From Ceratothoa steindachneri (lineage: Eukaryota > Arthropoda > Malacostraca > Isopoda > Cymothoidae), in NCBI GenBank assembly GCA_963969495.1, contig OZ018328.1, positions 1,488,001 through 1,552,000 on the forward strand: 64,000 bases of DNA, written 5' to 3'. Position 1 is the first letter of the stretch; each line of letters starts with the position of its first letter. The notes beneath the pieces are model-generated. The model saw nothing but the letters and a program-made list of their open reading frames with translations, made no database searches and was not told where the DNA came from. Positions 1-11,471 of this stretch are shown in pieces. Made by a program: the position numbers and the translations under genes.

Positions 1-13
1 GCGATACGGTATC

Positions 14-1966
14 ATGGAGACTCTCCAAACGATGGGGGTGAGGGGACGCCTCCCAATGTTTATATCTGAATTTTTGCGAGATCGTCGATTCCGCGTACGG
101 GTAGGGGGGAGCCCTCTCCGGCCCAAAGGAGCAGGAAGAGGGTGTCCCGCAGGGAAGTGTCCTCAGTGTCACACTCTTTGCCCTGAGCATCAACGGCATC
201 ACCTCGGTGCTGCCGGAAGATGTTCTCGCTACGCTCTACGTGGACGACCTTTCGATCTCTTTTGGCGAGGCCCAGATGCCAACTCTGGAGCGTCGACTCC
301 AACAGGCATTGAACCGCCTCTCTCGCTATGCCGAAGCGCACAGGTTTCGCTTTTCTTTGGCCAAGACTAAGGTGGTGCACTTCTGCTGCCATCCACGGCT
401 TCCCCCGACCCAGATTTGTTTCTTAATGGGGTGCGCCTGGATGTGGTTGAGTCGCACCGTTTCCTTGGTCTTGTATTCGACCGACGCCTCACCTGGGAGG
501 CTCATATTCGCAGCCTTAGGGTCTCTTGTACCCGCGCTATGGACATTCTCCGTTCCGTGACGTTCAGCGCTTGGGGCGCTGATAGGGCTAGTGCCTTACT
601 TTTTTATCGATCCTTTGTTCGTTCGAAGCTCGACTACGGATGCGAGTTTTATGCATCCGAAGCCGAGCGTTTATTTCAGGCGGTGGATTCGATTCACCAC
701 ACCGGCCCCCACCTTGGGATTGGTGCCTTCCGCACTTCTACCATTGAGAGCCTGTTGGTCGATGCTGGGGAGATGCCACTCGCTCTTCGCCGCGTGCAGT
801 GCATCACTTGTCTGTACGCGCGAGCCCGGCGCCTCCCTCAGTCGCCAACAGCTATCACTGCATCCGCAGCTGATCTCGATGGTGCCTATGCCGTCGAGAG
901 ACGCCAGTCATACCCTAAGCCTTTTGGGTTTAAGGCCAGGAAACTCCTTCGAGAGCTAGATATCGCTCTCGGGCCGTTGGCGCCCCTGGTTTTGCCCAGG
1001 ACGCCACCCTGGAGGGTACCACATTTGGCTATTTGTCGCCACGCCTCTGCTCCCAAAGCTTGTACTGCGCCTGGAGTATTGCGTTCGACCTTTTTGGAGC
1101 ACACATCGTGTCACGCTGGAACCGTGCCAGTGTATACGGATGGCTCCAAGTCCGAAGAGGTGGTCGGCTTCCACGCCGTATCCCCTCTGTTTGAATTCAG
1201 CGGGGCTCTACCAAGCGCTGCGTCTGTCTTCACGGCCGAGCTGGTGTCAATACATCACTCGATACTGGAGATTACGCGACGTGCCCGGTTCGGAGACCGG
1301 ATTGTGATCTATAGCGACTCACAAAGCGCCCTGAGTGCCTTGGGGGCATTGGAATCTCCGCATCCCCTGGTTCGCGATATCCGTGACGCCATGGTTTTGG
1401 CGAGCCGGGCAGATGTCGAGATTATCTTCTGCTGGGTTCCTGGACATGTAGGAATTGCGGGGAATGTGCGCGCCGATGAGGGCGCCAAAGAGTCCGCGAG
1501 GACTCTGCGACCGGACCAGCGTTTCGCTCTTCCTCACACTTACTACATGGCAGGAATACGGGCAGCTCTTCGGACTGCTTGGCAAAGAAGATGGGAGACG
1601 GTCGAAGGGAACTTAAAGTTGCGTGCCATTGTGCCGCGAATGTTCCCATGGATCTATCCCCCAATGCCGCGGCGGCTTCAGGTTGCTTTCCGTCGTCTTC
1701 GAATCGGACACACTCGTGTGACGCATCGCTACTTGATGGAGCGCTCGCATGCGCCCTATTGCAACGACTGCGTCGTCCCCCAGACTGTTCGGCATATTCT
1801 TGTCGAATGTCCCAGTCTGGGTGATCTTCGCGCACGATACCTGTCTCGGTACCGGGATGGGCGGGGTTGCTACCGCCTGTCCCTTGTACTCGGGACGAGT
1901 GCGTGCACCATGACTGGTGGACTTATTGACTTTTGGGGGGAGGCCGGCCTTCTCCCTTTCATTTAA
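14..1966 (+). pseudogene. Family F ORF2 fragment: RT and RNase H, frameshifted
   Basis: This is the C-terminal half of the LINE ORF2 protein, which would copy element RNA at a nicked target. The RT palm motif YVDDL is encoded near 238. The RNase H domain follows from about 1130, with the acidic residues seen in TDGSK, the AEL helix, YSDSQSAL, and the terminal N-x-RADEGAK motif. Two single-base indels break the frame. One is an extra G in the G-run near 110, and the other is a lost base near 403 in the C-run. After that the frame is open from 416 to the natural stop at 1964-1966. A late CCHC-like motif (Cys-Asn-Asp-Cys, then His and Cys) follows RNase H. The reading frame enters from outside the window, so the true start is not seen. 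Confidence 0.85.
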
Positions 1967-2067
1967 CCCGGTTTTATTGTTGTTGTTGTTTTTGTTATCG
2001 TTTTTGTAATTGCTTTGTTATTTTTATTTCTTTTTATTGTTGTTTCCTGTTGAATTATGTTGAAGTA

Positions 2068-2121
2068 GCCTAGAACTAGGCTGTTTGTTTACGGCAACTT
2101 ATGCCTAAGTCGGCAGTCGCC
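2068..2121 (+). other. Family F 3'-terminal stem-loops (copy 1)
   Basis: Two hairpins close the 3' UTR. The first is GCCTAG-AA-CTAGGC at 2068-2081. The second is at 2093-2121, with stem GGCAAC/GTCGCC (one mismatch), a 3-nt bulge, an inner stem TGCC/GGCA and a 6-nt loop. The same architecture is present in three other 3' ends of this window, which suggests an RNA recognised by the element's own reverse transcriptase (inference). Confidence 0.75.
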
Positions 2122-2195
2122 AGATAGCCCCTTAACCAAAAAAAAAAAAACACCACACCGACCTTCGCCTTGCGACCGGTACCTTACCCACTTCA

Positions 2196-3423
2196 TCCAT
2201 TGAGAGCCTGTTGGTCAATGCTGGGGTGATGCCACTCGCTATGCGCCGCGTGCAGTGCATCACTTGCCTGTACGCGTGAACCCGGCACCTCCCTGAGTCG
2301 CGAACAGCTCTCACTGCATCCGCAGCTGATCTCGATGGTGCCTATGCCGCCGAGAGACGCCTGTCATACCCTAAGCCCTTTGGGTTTAAGGCCAGGAAAC
2401 TCCTTCGAGAGCTAGATATAGCTCTCGATCCCCTTGGCGCCCCTGGTTCTGCCCAGGACGCCACCCTGGAGGGTACCACATTTGGCTATTTGTCACCACG
2501 CCTTTGCTCCTAAAGCTTGTACTGCGCCGGGAGTATTGCGTTCAACCTTTTTGGAGCACACATCGTGTCACGCTGGAACCGTGCCAGTGTATACGGATGG
2601 CTCCAAGTCCGAAGAGGGGGTCGGCTTCCACGCCGTATCCCCTCTGTTTGAAGTCAGCGGGGCTCTACCAGGCGCTGCGTCTGTCTTCACGGCCGAGCTG
2701 GTGGCAATACACCACTCGGTACGGGAGATTACGTGACGTGCCCGGTTCGGAGACCGGATTGTGATCTATAGCGACTCACAAAGTGCCCTGAGTGCTCTCG
2801 GGGCATTGGAATTTCCGCATCTCCTGGTTCGCGATATCCGTGATGCCACGGTTTTGCCGAGCCGGGCAGATGTCGAGATTATCTTCTGCTGGGTTCCTGG
2901 ACATGTAAGAATTGCTGGGAATGAGCGCGCCGATGAGAGCAACAAAGAGTCCGCGAGGACTCTGAGACCGGACCAGCGTTTCGCTCTTCCTCACACTTAC
3001 TACATGGCAGGAATACGGGCAGCTCTTCGGACTGCTTGGCAAAGAAGATGGGAGACGGTCGAAGGGAACTTAAAGTTGCGTGCCATTGCGCCGCGACTGT
3101 TCCCATGGACCTATCCCCCAATGCCGCGGCGGCTTCAGGTTGCTTTCTGTCGTCTCCGAATCGGGCACACTCGTGTGACGCATCGCTATTTGATGGAGCG
3201 CTCGCCTGCGCCCTATTGCAACGACTGCGTCGTCCCCCAGACTGTTCGGCACATTCTTGTCGAATGTCCCAGTCTGGGTGATCTTCACGCACGATACCTG
3301 TCCCTGTACCGGGATGGGCGGGGTCGCTACCGCCTGTCCCTTGTACTCGGGACAGATTCGTGCACATTGACTTGTGGACTTGTTGACTTCTTGAGGGAGG
3401 CCGGCCTTCTCCCTATTATTTAA
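2196..3423 (+). pseudogene. Family F ORF2 C-terminus / RNase H, copy 2
   Basis: This is the linker and RNase H part of ORF2. The frame is open from about 2434 to the natural stop at 3421-3423, except for one nonsense codon (TGA at 2734-2736, where other copies have CGA). Before 2434 there is another stop near 2277 and an indel near 2430. The RNase H acidic motifs TDGSK, AEL, YSDSQSAL and the final N-ERADE are still visible. Without endonuclease or reverse transcriptase the copy is inert. Confidence 0.85.
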
Positions 3424-3601
3424 GCAAGGTTTATTTGTTGTTTTTTGTTGTTTTTTTGCATTTTGGGGTTGTTTTGTTTTTTTTGTTTTTTTCCTTTAGT
3501 TGCACGCTTTTGCGCCGGGGGGACCTCTCCCCGACGCACCAGCTTGCTTCCTTTTCCCCTTTTGGGGTTATTTTTTTTCTCTTTAATTTTATTTTAAAGT
3601 A

Positions 3602-3656
3602 GCCTAGAACTAGGCCAGTTTTAATACGGCGACTAATGCCCAAGTAGGCAGTCGCC
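3602..3656 (+). other. Family F 3'-terminal stem-loops (copy 2)
   Basis: Hairpin 1 is at 3602-3615 (GCCTAG-AA-CTAGGC). Hairpin 2 is at 3628-3656, with GGCGAC pairing to GTCGCC, a TAA bulge, TGCC pairing to GGCA, and hexaloop CAAGTA. Twelve bases separate hairpin 2 from the poly(A). This is the least decayed of the four versions. Confidence 0.8.
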
Positions 3657-3690
3657 AGATGAGCTCTTAAAAAAAAAAAAAAAAAAAAAA

Positions 3691-3950
3691 GCCAGTACAT
3701 CATGGAAAATCCTAACATCTGAGAAGTACTGGTCAATAGGAATAAACAGCGCGTTTTATATCCCTTCCCCAAAATATCCCTATCGGAACCTCTAAATACA
3801 ATAATATGACAACTACGCGTGATACATATGAGATTTTGGTTGAAAAAAAGAAGCTACATGGGTGAACAGATCGCCCGTAGCCAAAGTAGGGATCCTTTCC
3901 AAAACAGGATCCACAAAGACTTGAAACAGAAAAATTTCTCCTCGTCTTAG
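3691..3950. other. Unassigned stretch between copy 2 and the old copy
   Basis: I see no open reading frame, tandem repeat or recognisable domain here. It may be flanking DNA or very decayed endonuclease-region sequence of the old family F copy that becomes recognisable from about 3950. Confidence 0.5.
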
Positions 3951-4568
3951 CTAGTCAAAGCAAGCCATCCCGAAACCTCCCAGCCATCAAGATCAATGAT
4001 ATAAAGTCCTCCGGGACATCAAAAATTAGCCACCACCTGACCGATAAGGTAGAAATAAGTGTCGTAAATGTTGCTTAATTTACGTATCACCACGAAAATC
4101 GCTTAATTTTCCGGCCTTTTCATGCAAAGCATGATTTTGTGTGGGAAGTGGTCGATTAACTTCATAGAGGTCAGCACTTTTCAATTCAAATATCCTTTTA
4201 TGACCACCTTCTGTATGTTCTAGCTGGCAGGCTGCTCGGCCAGCCTTCAATGCATGGCGTGATGTCGCTAAAGGCCACCGCCTAGACTTTACCTCCAGAG
4301 TTGGAGAACATTTCAACGACACGTCTACAGTGAGTTACGTTCTACTTTCGTTTCGTGTACGGACACCACCCTGGTCCGGAAGATGCCAGGTGTAAAATGC
4401 TTTGACACATAGGTGAACGAGGCATGGCCATTCTGTTAGATTTGTTTAACATGATCAGGACAGTGTGCATCCTCCTGAACTCCTGCGAAGCTATTGTGCT
4501 TGATTTTGCAAATCAGTGAGAGATCTCTCTGCCTCAGTGGGTTTCCGACCAATTTCTCTAAGCCTACA
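3951..4568 (+). mobile_element. Old decayed family F copy, segment 1 (endonuclease to RT)
   Basis: Diverged blocks align in order to the endonuclease-RT region of unit A. Those near 4050-4200 match the sequence around 19120-19300. Those near 4225-4560 match about 19850-20180, with an internal deletion near 4200. The segment is cut at 4568 by the full-length copy and resumes at 11472. Its divergence is far greater than that between the other copies, so it is the oldest layer. Confidence 0.75.
4554..4568. repeat. Left target-site duplication of the full-length copy
   Basis: TTCTCTAAGCCTACA occurs here and again at 11472-11486, exactly at the two ends of the 4569-11471 LINE. Both halves continue the same older LINE across the junction, which shows that the duplication arose by insertion. 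Confidence 0.9.
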
Positions 4569-5090
4569 CTCCGTAAGGGGTGCGGCGATTTTCCATCCTG
4601 GCCGCCGTACTGACGGGCCTCAGCTCCTTGTCCGACCCCAGCTTAGCCTCTTCTCCTTCCTTCAAAACACTTGTTTTCTTCCTTATCATACAACCTCTCC
4701 CACAACTTTCTCTGGACAGCCTCTAATTTCACAGGGTAGATGCTGACCTTCTTCTCAGCCAACCGTCCCGGATCGGGGCTGAGGGGGGAGGGGACAATGT
4801 TCCCTAACCCCTGAGCTCCAGGCTGGGGTGGCTGGTTTTTAACAACCTGCTTCATCCACACCATACCTTCCTCACATCCCTTTTCCTTTCCTCTTCACAC
4901 TCAGTTTTACGCCGTGTTCAAGGTGAAGCAGCCATTCCGATGGACTGCCAGGCCACCAGGTGGGAGGGGTGGTCCCAAATGGCGGCGCCTGGCTCTGCCA
5001 GGCCTGTAAGCACCACTTGCAGTGCGGGCAACTGCGAGAGGTGATGAGCTATTGCGTCCCGTGGCACAAATAGGGTCACCATGCCCATGG
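4569..5090 (+). promoter_or_regulatory. Family F 5' UTR (full-length copy)
   Basis: About 520 bases of non-coding leader begin at the conserved CCGTAAGGGG block and contain pyrimidine-rich tracts. LINEs of this kind carry an internal promoter at the 5' end (established knowledge). No specific promoter box is claimed from sequence alone. The leader is shared with 15665-16193, 21556-22073 and 27436-27953. Confidence 0.6.
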
Positions 5091-7525
5091 GTGAGTCTTC
5101 AAACAACCAAACCCCTTTAATTCCCCTTGAAACAACGATGGAGCCGCCCTCGGGCAGCTCAGGCAAAAAATGGAGCCCCCCCTTCCTGTGCTTGTGCAAG
5201 GGACCCTCCATATTTCTCTAACCGGAGAGGAGGCTTACTCCTCTTCTTCGCCTACGAGTGCAGGGGACTCCCTCCCCCCCCTCTCTTCTCTGGAGGTGCT
5301 TTCGGGCACCTCCCTATTTCCAGCGGCAGTCCCTCCTTTTCATTCTAAGGTGACTGCTAAGAAAGCCAGCAGGCAGCCCATTGCCGACCGCCCCTCGTGT
5401 AAGCGGCTTGGTTTGGCAAACCCCCTTAGGGGGGGGGAAGCCAGGCCCCTTCGGTCGCTTCCCTCAAAAGACCTGCTGGCAAGAATATTAAACCTTGCCG
5501 GGGTCAAGGCCTGTGCCTCCCAATAAAAGACTCTTGACGCTCCCAAGGGTACATGCGATGTCCTGGAAGGGGATGGCCAACTAGAGGCCCCTCCTGTGAT
5601 ATACATGGTCCTTGAGGAAACCCATCCTCAGACGGTAGGGCTTTCCATGGGGTGGAATCCGGGCTCGGCGCCAAGCACCGAACCTGAGTCCGCTCCTATG
5701 CAAGATCCTACTCAAACGGTTGAGGGCTCCGAGGCAGTACAAGGAGGGAAGGTATCTCCTCCGACAGGTTCTCCTACGACTACCAAGACCTTCTCCATTT
5801 CGAAGGGGACCTGGCTGAGGCCGGTCCATCTGACATGGAGGCTTCTGCCGGCGGAGGTGAGAAGCGGGTTCATTCCCCGCCCTCCTCTCCTAAAAAGCAG
5901 AGTAAAAAGACAAGAAAGACAAAAAAAGACTGGGGGCTCCTCTCCATCCGCGGGTACTGCGGAGATGGATGGGTCTGCTGCCACTTTGGTAAGCGACCAA
6001 GACAAGATCAGCACATCATGCACGTCTACAACCCGTGTGTGAAGCACCTGACTAAGACTAAGAGCAAGAGTGTACAGGGCGGAGCCTCGATGACATCGGG
6101 GCCCCTGATTCAGAGGTTACCTTGCGTTTTCGAGCTTGCTGGCTTCAAACGCTTCCTCGTTATTCGCTCCAATGATGGCACTATGTCCACCAAGGGTAAC
6201 ATGATCCATCAGAGGAGAGCATTATCTAGGGTAATTAGTATAGAGGCGAAGGTGACCCGTTTCTCAGACGGGAGCCTTCTGGTGAATGTGGCGAATCCCG
6301 CCGAGGCGGCCAAGATAAGTGCTCTTCGGACACTTCATGGCACCCCGGTGAGTGTGACGCCGCACTCTACCATGAACTTTGTGAAAGGAACAGTTTATGC
6401 GAGGGAACCATTTGACTACTCCATTGAGGACATCATCCTAGAGCTGGCCGACCATGGGGTGGTCCAGGTCGAACGTGTGATGAGAAAACAGGGAGAGGCC
6501 TCGAGACCCACCCTTACACTCTTCGTCACGTTCGACTGTGACAAACTACCTGAGTCGGTGCGTGCTGGTTGGTACCACTACTGCGTGAAGGCATTCGTGC
6601 CACTGCCGCAGCGGTGCTATTACTGTCACCGTTCGGCCATACGTATCGTTCTTGTAGACGTGCAAATTCGGGGTCACCCGAGGTTTGTGTAAATTGCTCC
6701 AAGGTGGCACACGATAAATCCAAATCATGTGTGGCCAAGTGTGTCAATTGCAGAGAGCCGCACCCTGCTTCTTCCAAGCAATGTGGTGGATATCTCCTTT
6801 AGAAAGAAATCCTGGTCGTTCAGGCCCAGGATCGACTCTCATTCCGCGAGGCTAAGGACTTGGTCCTGGCGCGCCCGGCTCTGCCTGGGACGTCATATGC
6901 CTCAATAGTTAGAAAGGCACCCTCTGCTCCTGGCCCATCCAGGCCAACGAGCACGGTTGTTTCCGCGCCCATTCGGAGCCCTTCTGCGGGCTCTACCCAA
7001 CCTGGGCGCTCCCCTGGTAAAGCTGGCGGCAAAAAGGGTTCATACCCTGCCCCGGCTAAAACCAGGGCTCCCCCCTCTTCCCCCAGCGTGACCGTTTCCG
7101 GCAAGGTGAAACGGCCACGCGCCTCCACCGAGTCGTTAGACTCACAGGAGGCAACACCCCTGAAGATGGTCGCTAGGCCATCTTCCGGGGTTCCTAAAGC
7201 TGTTCCCCGAAAGGAAGACAGCAACAAAGGAGCTTCGGCTCCTTCGCCCACGCCCGGAGGTGGAGCGGGTGGCTTGGAGACGGTGGTTCCTCGAAAAGAG
7301 GGCCCCCCGCCCTCGAAGCCGCAACGCCCGCCTAAGGTTTTAAGGCGGAGGGAGGAAAAGACTCGCATGGCGAGCCCAACCTCCCCCAATAAGTCCTCGA
7401 AGGCGACAGCGCCTTCAGCGCTTTGTCCAGCCAACAGCGCCCGGGGTTCTGCCCCCGGGAAGCGTACGGCCATTCCCGTGAGGGTCTTCAATTCGAGGAG
7501 GGCCCCCGCGTCTCCTCCGAGCTAG
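5091..7525 (+). pseudogene. Family F ORF1 (gag-like), full-length copy, broken
   Basis: The start is the ATG at 5091, equivalent to 22074 in unit B, and the end is the family stop at 7523-7525. The protein would bind element RNA and form the ribonucleoprotein. The N-terminal third is Pro/Ser/Lys-rich. A conserved core (near 6120-6600) precedes three CCHC knuckles: CYYC with downstream His/Cys, CVNCSKVAHDKSKSC, and CVNCREPHPASSKQC. A basic Pro/Ser tail ends in SRRAPASPPS. Damage includes a frameshift between 5091 and 5170, a stop at 5524, frameshifts near 5830 and 6640, and a stop TAG at 6800. From 6860 to the end the frame is open. Confidence 0.85.
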
Positions 7526-10500
7526 GCCTGGATGGCATATTCCTTCAATGGAATTGCCGTGGACTCCGCACCAACTGGGAGAAGCTGCGGAGGCTCGTCT
7601 CGTCCCGTTCCCCGTTAGCTATCTTTTTTCAGGAGACCATGCTAGGCGCGTGCCCCCTGCCCGCCCTCCCGGGGTATAAGGGTCTTGCGACCCCACCACC
7701 GCGGGATGGCCGCCTGGGGGATGCGCGGTTTACACCAGGCATGATGTCTCCGTTCTTCCTTTCTCTTTAGATACCTCCTTTCAGGCAGTGGCTGTGCAGC
7801 TGCACCTGGATAGGAGGTATACTATCATTTCTGCGTACATTCCACCGTCAGCTGACAAAAAACGCGGGGGACTTCTCGCCGCGTAGTGGCACGGTTGCCG
7901 AGACCCTATCTCTTGCTTGGAGATCTGAATGGCAGGCATCCTCTCTGGGGAGATTACTCCATAAATCCCAGGGGACAAGTCCTTGCCGATCTGATCGAAG
8001 AGCTGGAGATGGGTGTCCTAAACGTGGATGAGTTTACGCATCACTGTCCGAGAAAGGCTTCATTTTCTTGCCTTGACCTATCTTTGTGCTCTTCGGATGC
8101 ACAGCCTGATTTTGATTAGGGGGTGGTCGATGACCTCCATGGTAGTGATCACTTTCCCATTCAAATATCATTTTCAGGGCAACTGCCGCCTGAGAGCCCA
8201 CCTCGGTGGTGCTTGGCGCGGGCGCGGTGGCCTGCATTTCAGGAAATGACTAAATTTTCTATCTCAGTCAAGCAGTTTAGATCGGTAAATAAGGCCATTG
8301 AGTTCTTCTCCAGCAACCTCATCGACGCGGGCCTGACTACTATTCCTTGGACGTCTGGCTGTTTTGCACGCCGACCACTCCCATGGTGGTCGGCCGAGTG
8401 TGAGACGGCCCTGAAACAGAAGCGTTATGCCTACATGCGCTATAAGCGCCGCCCGAACGATTTCACTGTCGCTGAATTTCGTCGGGCTAGGGCTAGGTTC
8501 CGGTATATTTCGAAGCACGCCCGCCGCTCTTCTTGGCGGGCATACGTGTCTTCACTTAACGGGAAGACCCCTTTAGCTGAGGTGTGGAGGCGAGTCAAAA
8601 GATTCGAGGCAAGTTCTCGCAGGACCCTCCTCCCGTTCTCCAGGAGAATGGGACCGCAATCTCGGACCCCGCGTCAGTGGCGGAATCCTTCGCGACCGTT
8701 TTTTCCTCATTTTCTAGCAGGGATGCTGCTCCGCCAGCTTTCAATTCACCTCGTGATGTCGCGGAAGGCCGTCGGCTGGACTTTACCTCCAGAGGCGGAG
8801 AACCCTTTAACGACAGGTTTACGGGGAACAAGTGGCGCTCCGCTATCGCTTCGTGCGCGAACACCGCCCATGGTCCGGACGATGTCCCGTATTCCATGCT
8901 TCGACACCTGGGTAAGTGAGGCATGGCTTTTCTGTTAGATTTGTTCAACAGGATCTGGGTGGAGGGTCTTCTCCCAGATTCCTGGCGAATCGCTACTGTG
9001 CTCGCCTTTCGCAAACCGGGGAGAGGTCACTCTACTCCGACCGGTTTCCACCCAATCTCTCTAACCTCTTGCGTGTGCAAGTTGATGGAGAAATTGGTAA
9101 ATGTTTAGATTAGCCTTTTTCATGGATAGCGGAGGCAAGTCCCACTCCACGTCGGGTGCTCTGCTCCGACTGGAGAATGCCGTCTGCGAGGCTTTCCTTC
9201 GTAGACAGCACTACGCCACGGTCTTTTTTTGATCTGGAGAAGGCCTATGATACCGCATGGCGATACGGTATCATGGAGACTCTCCACACGATGGGGGCGA
9301 GGGGACGCCTCCCAGTCTTTATATCTGAAATTTTGCGAGATCGTCGATTCCGCGTACGGGTCGGGTGAGCCCTCTCCAGCCCAATGGACACAGGAAGTTG
9401 GTGCCTGCAGGGAAGTGTCATCAGTGTCACATTCTTTGCCCTGAGTATCAACGGCATCACCTCGGTGCTGCCGGAAGATCTTCTCGCTACGCTCTACGTG
9501 GACGACCTTTCAATCTCTTTTGGTGCGGCCCAGATGCCAACTCTGGAGCGTCGACTCCAACAGGCATTGAACCGCGTCTCTCGCTATGCCGAAGCGCACA
9601 GGTTTCGGTTTTCTTTGGCCAAGACTAAGATGGTGAACTTCTGCTGCCTTCCACGGCTCCACCCCGACCCAGATTTGTTTCTTAATGGGGTGCGCTTGGA
9701 TGTGGTTGAGTCGCATCGTTTCCTTGGTCTTGTTTGCGACCGACGCCTTACCTGGGAGGCTCATATTCGCAGCCTTAGGGTCTATTGTACCCGCGCCATG
9801 GACATTCTCCGTTCCGTGACGTTCAGTGCTTGGGGTGCTGATAGGGCTATTGCCCTACTTTTTTATCGATCCTTTGTTCGTTCGAAGCTCGACTACGGAT
9901 GCGAGTTTTATGCATCCGCAGCCGAGCGTTTATTTCGGCCGGTGGATTCGATTCACCACACCGGCCTCCACCTTGGGATTGGTGCCTTCCGCACTTCCCC
10001 CATTGAGAGCCTGTTGGTCGATGCTGGGGAGATGCCACTTGCTCTGCGCCACGTGCAGTGCATCACTTGCCTGTACGCGCGAGCCCGGCGCCTCCCTCAG
10101 TCGCCAACAGCTTTCACTGCATCCGCAGCTGATCTTGACGGTGCCTATGCCGCCGAGAGAAGCCAGTCATACCCTAAGCGATATTGGTTTAGGGCCAGGA
10201 AACTCCTTCGAGAGGTAGATATCGCTCTCGAGCCGGTGGCGCACCTGGTTCTGCCCAGGACGCCACCCTGGAGGGTACCAAATTTGGCTATTTGTCGCCA
10301 CGCCTCTGCTCCCAAAGCTTGTACGGCGCCGGGAGTATTGCGTTCGACCTTTTTGGAGCACACTTCGTGTCACGCTGGAACTGTGCCAATGTTTACGGAT
10401 GGCTCCAAGTCCCAAGAGGGGGTCGGCTTCCACGTCGTATCCCCTCTGTTTGTAGTCAGCGGAGCTCTGTCAGGCGCTGCGTCTGTCTTCGCGGCTGAGC

Positions 10501-11225
10501 TGGTGGCAATACACCACTCGGTACGGGAGATTACGCGACGTGCCTGGTTCGGAGACCGGATTGTGATCTATAGCGACTCACAAAGTGATCTGAGTGCTCT
10601 CGGGGCATTGGAATCTCTGCATCCCCTGGTTCGCGATATCCGTGACGCCACGGTTTTGGCGAGCCGGGCAGATGTCGAGATTATCTTCTGCTTGGTTCCT
10701 GGACATTTAGGAATTGCGCGGAATAAGCGTGCCGATGAGAGCGCCAAAGAGTCCGCGAGGACTTTGCGACCGGACCAACGTTTCGCTCTTCCTCACACCG
10801 ACTACATGACAGGAATACGGGTAGCTCTTTGGACTGCTTGGCAAAGAAGATGGGAGACGGTCGAAGGGAACTTAAAGCTGCGTGCCATTGCGCCGCGACT
10901 GTTTCCATGGACCTATCCCCCAATGCCACGGGGGCTTCAGGTCGCTTTCTGTCGTCTCTTAATCGGACACACTCGTGTGACGCATCGCTATTTGATGGAG
11001 CACTCGCCTGCGCCCTATTGCAACGACTGCGTCGTCCCCCAGACTGTTTGGCACATTCTTGTCGAATGTCCCAGTCTGGGTGATCTTCGCGCACGATATC
11101 TTTCCCGGTACCGGGATGGGCAGGGTCGCTACCGCCTGTCCCTTGTACTTGGGATGGATTCGTGCACATTTACTTGTGGACTTGTTGACTTTGGGGGGGA
11201 GGCCGGGCTTCTCCCCTTTATTTAA
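7393..11225 (+). pseudogene. Family F ORF2 (EN-RT-RNase H), full-length copy, broken
   Basis: The ORF2 frame opens after a TAA at 7390 and overlaps ORF1 by 133 nt in the -1 frame. Domains in order are an APE-like endonuclease (LQWNCRGL near 7548, LLLGDLNGR near 7915, SDHFPIQI near 8147), reverse transcriptase (FDLEKAYDTAW near 9230, YVDDLSISF near 9497) and RNase H (TDGSK near 10395, YSDSQS near 10570). The frame is broken in the endonuclease (after 7770, stop at 8117), near 8610-8940 and 9110-9380. The last 613 codons (9384-11225) are open. There the RNase H core motif reads YSDSQSDL, with Asp in place of the usual Ala. Confidence 0.88.
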
Positions 11226-11387
11226 GGTTCTTTTCTGTTTTTTCGTTTGTTATGGTTTTGTTTGTAGGTTGCACTCTCCTGCACCGGGGTGAGGGGGAAC
11301 TCCAACCGCTGCCGGAGATTGCTTCCTGATTGTTAAGTTTTTCCAATATTTATCATTGTTATTTTTTCATAATTTTATTTTAAAGTA

Positions 11388-11443
11388 GCCCAGTTCTAGG
11401 CTGTCGTGTTTTTCGGCGATATATGCCCAAGTGGGCAGTTGCC
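11388..11443 (+). other. Family F 3'-terminal stem-loops (full-length copy)
   Basis: Hairpin 1 at 11388-11401 has one mismatch (GCCCAG/CTAGGC). Hairpin 2 at 11415-11443 keeps the bulged two-part stem, with GGCGAT pairing to GTTGCC through two wobbles and TGCC pairing to GGCA. Its substitutions keep pairing rather than destroying it. Confidence 0.75.
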
Positions 11444-11471
11444 AGATAGGCTCTATAAAATTTTAAAAAAA

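Larger units (their letters stand above)
1..2150 (+). mobile_element. Family F LINE, copy 1 (5' end outside window)
   Basis: An I-like non-LTR retrotransposon copy runs in from the left edge. It holds the reverse transcriptase fingers/palm onward, RNase H, a 3' UTR from 1967 and a 13-base poly(A) at 2138-2150. Its body matches the three composite units further right (for example the YVDD motif and the RNase H DGSK motif). It is directly followed, without intervening sequence, by a 5'-truncated second copy. The 5' half and left target duplication are not visible. Confidence 0.9.
2151..3690 (+). mobile_element. Family F LINE, copy 2, 5'-truncated, in tandem with copy 1
   Basis: This copy begins inside ORF2, at the CACCACACCG block that unit A has near 21105, immediately after the poly(A) of copy 1. 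It continues through RNase H and the 3' UTR to a 22-base poly(A) at 3669-3690. The head-to-tail join, with a complete 3' end including poly(A) upstream and a 5'-truncated copy downstream, is the product expected if reverse transcriptase jumped from one RNA to the poly(A) end of another. A separate insertion at an A-run is the alternative. Confidence 0.9.
4569..11471 (+). mobile_element. Full-length family F LINE inserted in an older copy
   Basis: This 6.9 kb element has the family's 5' end (CTCCGTAAGG here, CCCCGTAAGG in units A to C), a 5' UTR, ORF1, an overlapping ORF2, a 3' UTR with both stem-loops and an A-rich end. A 15-bp target duplication flanks it. It defines the family's full length. 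Both ORFs carry several indels and stops, so it is no longer active. GC content is visibly higher than in the surrounding AT-rich DNA. Confidence 0.92.

Noticed and set aside
6820..7491. Long minus-strand frame opposite ORF1
   Set aside because: It is a GC-rich shadow of the Pro/Ser-rich ORF1 tail and recurs in every copy only because ORF1 does (18117-18614, 23825-24496, 29875-30270).
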